From Crocinitomicaceae bacterium TMED16 (lineage in GTDB: Bacteria > Bacteroidota > Bacteroidia > Flavobacteriales_D > Crocinitomicaceae), in NCBI GenBank assembly GCA_002167775.1, contig NHBV01000013.1, positions 58,237-103,681 of the forward strand: a DNA stretch of 45,445 nucleotides. Reading direction: 5' to 3'. Below are positions 43,369 through 45,445 of this stretch, in pieces (the first letter of the stretch is position 1; each line of letters begins with the position of its first letter). The notes beneath the pieces are model-generated. The model was not told where the DNA came from and did no database searches. It was given only the letters and a program-made list of their open reading frames with translations. The position numbers were made by a program, and so were the translations under genes.

Positions 43369-45102
43369 TTAGAATCTAAATGAGAAACCACCCATTACCT
43401 GTATAGGTTGAACAGGGTAGTTATACCAATCGTTGTAGCGTTGAGACAAAATATTATTGAACGATAAGAAGGCAGTAACTCTTTTATTATATCTGTAAGA
43501 AACGCCCAAGTTAAAATCAACGATTGCTCCGAGATTCATATAATATTGGCCATCAACTTCTTGGACATCTTCGAGCATTTCATAAACCAATGCCTTTCTG
43601 CCTGTTTCGATATGCCCATCCAAATTAAACATGAACTTATCAAATAAATTATAGGCGGCTCTAAGTTGAAACTCTAGTGAAGGTAAATTCCAGGCATAGG
43701 CCTCATTTAATGTTTCGTATGAATTATAACGGGCCAAGCCATCAATCTTTAACTTTTCATCAAGTTGATAAAAAAGAGAGGCCTCAATACGCGTATGGTT
43801 AAGCGTATCATAGAGCAAGCCAAACTTATTCCTAAACGCAGACAATGTATCGGTGACAAAGAATGCTTTATTGGTGATTTTCTTAAAGCTCATATTTACA
43901 TTAAAACCCATTCTTTTGCTTAATGTCCCTTTGATACCACCGTAAATATCATAAGGGTTGTTTTCGTTTATAAGCCTTACAGAAGGTGCTAAAAACTGGT
44001 TCGTTTGCGATAAAGATGAGAACGAATTTTGTGAAAGACCTCCTCTGATTCCTGCAAACGGAATGAATATATCGTTAAATAGAGAATACTTTATTTCGGC
44101 CTGTGGATAAATGAAAAACTCTGTCTTTTCGCCTATGTCCAAAGCAATTGAAAACCCCAGATCTAGTTTAAATCTATTGTCCATAAGTTGTGTCAAAACA
44201 CCTGGCTTAAAATCAACGATTGTGTTTGATCTTATACGACCCGAATCCAAGGGCAAGCTAACAATTGAATCCTCAACTCCAAAACGATAATGATTCAGTC
44301 GCATCCCCAAATTAGCATAAAACTCCTCTGATTTATAATTATACCATCCTTTGATATTTAGCTTTGCGTTGTGCTCAGCTGTCCTCCATTCTTCAAGAGA
44401 ATCCTCAAAAGGCAATGCGGTTTGTAAATAATGATACCCCAAATCCACAGCATAATTCATTACCGCACTGTCACCGAAGTCAGAAACATACCCTATGTTG
44501 GCGCCAATCCTTTGGAACCGCTGTGAAATCAATGATTTATCAATCGTGTCAGATGGAATTCCGTAATAATTAAAGCCGTGGTTCAAATAATTTAATTCCC
44601 CATTGATCATATAGGTATTGTCCACAATTTTACCATATAAAGTAGCACCTGTTCTATCATAATTTGCCGGAGCATATGCAATACTATTTCTATCCTTTAT
44701 TTTTGCAAAAGAGCTTATATGGTCGACTTTTACGCCATATTGATACCCTTTTGACCTCATTGAATTGTATATAAACTGACCTAAAGGCATCACCCCTGTT
44801 CCCATCCCAATTTTGGCATAAAAAGGATAAAGCTGACGAAGCTTTTCCGTAGTTTCAATTTCTGCTGCTTTAATGGGCGTAAGCCTAATTTGTGTGGGAT
44901 ATAAATAAGCCAATAAAGGATAGGATGCAACGGCAGAAGGCTTGACAGTATCTATAATTTGAGGAGATAGCGTAAGTCGGCTTGCCGGCTCTACTTGCCT
45001 ACTTCCCTTACCATCAATGGTAACATCTGGAGGTTGGGCATAGCTTACTTGGAAAAGGACAAAAAGAAAGCAAAGCAATAAATATAGTCGGCTATTCTTC
45101 AT
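43369..45102 (-). CDS. Outer-membrane beta-barrel, TonB-receptor-like
   Basis: This 577-residue protein has a signal peptide (1-22, ending VSYAQ). A long pattern of alternating aromatic/polar strands follows, and it ends GGFSFRF with the terminal phenylalanine typical of outer-membrane barrels. It lacks an N-terminal plug and carboxypeptidase-like domain, so it resembles the barrel part of TonB-dependent receptors, with recurring segments such as YGKIVDNTYMINGELNYLNHG. The ligand is unknown. The start overlaps the preceding TPR gene by 11 bp. Confidence 0.75.
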   Translation of the reverse strand: MKNSRLYLLLCFLFVLFQVSYAQPPDVTIDGKGSRQVEPASRLTLSPQIIDTVKPSAVASYPLLAYLYPTQIRLTPIKAAEIETTEKLRQLYPFYAKIGMGTGVMPLGQFIYNSMRSKGYQYGVKVDHISSFAKIKDRNSIAYAPANYDRTGATLYGKIVDNTYMINGELNYLNHGFNYYGIPSDTIDKSLISQRFQRIGANIGYVSDFGDSAVMNYAVDLGYHYLQTALPFEDSLEEWRTAEHNAKLNIKGWYNYKSEEFYANLGMRLNHYRFGVEDSIVSLPLDSGRIRSNTIVDFKPGVLTQLMDNRFKLDLGFSIALDIGEKTEFFIYPQAEIKYSLFNDIFIPFAGIRGGLSQNSFSSLSQTNQFLAPSVRLINENNPYDIYGGIKGTLSKRMGFNVNMSFKKITNKAFFVTDTLSAFRNKFGLLYDTLNHTRIEASLFYQLDEKLKIDGLARYNSYETLNEAYAWNLPSLEFQLRAAYNLFDKFMFNLDGHIETGRKALVYEMLEDVQEVDGQYYMNLGAIVDFNLGVSYRYNKRVTAFLSFNNILSQRYNDWYNYPVQPIQVMGGFSFRF

Positions 45103-45445
45103 TTATTTCAATTTTAGTTTCTGGACTCTCTTCCTCTTTGTTTTCCTCAGCTTCTTTTAGGACCATAATCTCCGACCATAATAAATTTGCCTCTTCAATA
45201 ATCCCATCATCTGATATTGGGTAATGCTCTTTAACGGATTTAAGATTTTGCTCAGCCTGAACGTAATCCTTTTGCTTTACGAAGATTTTAGATTTTAAAA
45301 TCAATGCCTTTGCAATCCAATAATCATAACTAGGTTTCATTTTTAAGAGCTCCTGAATTTCGATGCTAGCCGTATTTAGGTCATCTTGAATATAATGTAT
45401 ATAAGCCATGGTATATTTAGCTTCTGACCCCATAAATGTTGTGGT
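45092..45445 (-). CDS. TPR protein, C-terminal part (partial)
   Basis: The frame is open to the right edge, giving about 117 residues of a larger protein. TPR-like units are visible: AKYTMAYIHYIQDDLNTASIE, then YWIAKALILKSKIFVKQKDY and VQAEQNLKSVKEHYPISDDG. The tail is very acidic (EENKEEESPETKIEINEE). Such TPR proteins occur next to outer-membrane barrels in Bacteroidota. It overlaps the barrel gene by 11 bp, so the two are co-translated. The N-terminus is outside the window. Confidence 0.75.
   Translation of the reverse strand, partial: TTTFMGSEAKYTMAYIHYIQDDLNTASIEIQELLKMKPSYDYWIAKALILKSKIFVKQKDYVQAEQNLKSVKEHYPISDDGIIEEANLLWSEIMVLKEAEENKEEESPETKIEINEE

Overview
The window is a stretch of chromosome from a member of the Bacteroidota, most likely a Flavobacteriales-type marine or aquatic bacterium. 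Evidence for this is the AT-rich DNA, the TAnnTTTG-type promoter elements with almost no Shine-Dalgarno sequences, the actABCDEF-coxBA respiratory operon, and several families largely confined to this phylum (DUF4837, DUF2723, the small CxxC membrane protein). I see no insertion sequence, prophage, CRISPR array or broken gene. The region is compact core genome: no gene-free stretch exceeds 300 bp, and several convergent genes overlap at their stop codons.

Layout. Positions 1-90 hold the first 30 codons of leuS (minus strand, leaving the window). Between leuS and a UbiA-like membrane protein lies a short plus-strand unit with a near-perfect sigma-54 promoter and an intrinsic terminator, which looks like an undescribed small RNA of about 100 nt. 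A WaaE-type glycosyltransferase follows. Next comes a minus-strand run: tatA, gatA, an MltD-like lytic transglycosylase and a DUF4837 lipoprotein. The rimP-nusA-infB operon lies upstream of that run on the same strand. Its 5' leader carries a strong minus-strand intrinsic terminator overlapped end to end by a 14-codon open frame, which suggests transcription attenuation of a translation/termination-factor operon.

Positions 11.4-23.2 kb are one long minus-strand operon for alternative complex III (ActA to ActF) followed by cytochrome c oxidase subunits II and I. It encodes a quinol-to-oxygen electron path. CoxB carries an unusual insertion of about 140 residues inside its CuA domain. Around 23.4-25 kb are a small SPOR-like protein, thiL and tRNA-Gln(UUG).

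Positions 25.1-35.4 kb (plus strand) hold a DUF2723 GT-C-like membrane protein, a NodB-type deacetylase, an orphan histidine kinase, gpmI, a SulP transporter with an extra C-terminal domain, and a serine-hydrolase lipoprotein. Positions 35.4-40.3 kb (minus) form a five-gene cluster: acyl-CoA carboxylase beta subunit, phosphoglucose/phosphomannose isomerase, lipB, a second serine hydrolase and a small conserved unknown. The right end carries a membrane protein plus TPR lipoprotein pair, a small CxxC membrane protein with a textbook Bacteroidota promoter, a quinone-oxidoreductase-like dehydrogenase, a TonB-receptor-like outer-membrane barrel and the C-terminal part of a TPR protein that leaves the window.

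The most novel points are regulatory (the sigma-54 small RNA and the rimP leader attenuator) and protein-architectural (the CoxB insertion and the SulP C-terminal domain). None is a multi-gene system of unknown type. All functional calls are from reading sequence motifs; no database search was run.
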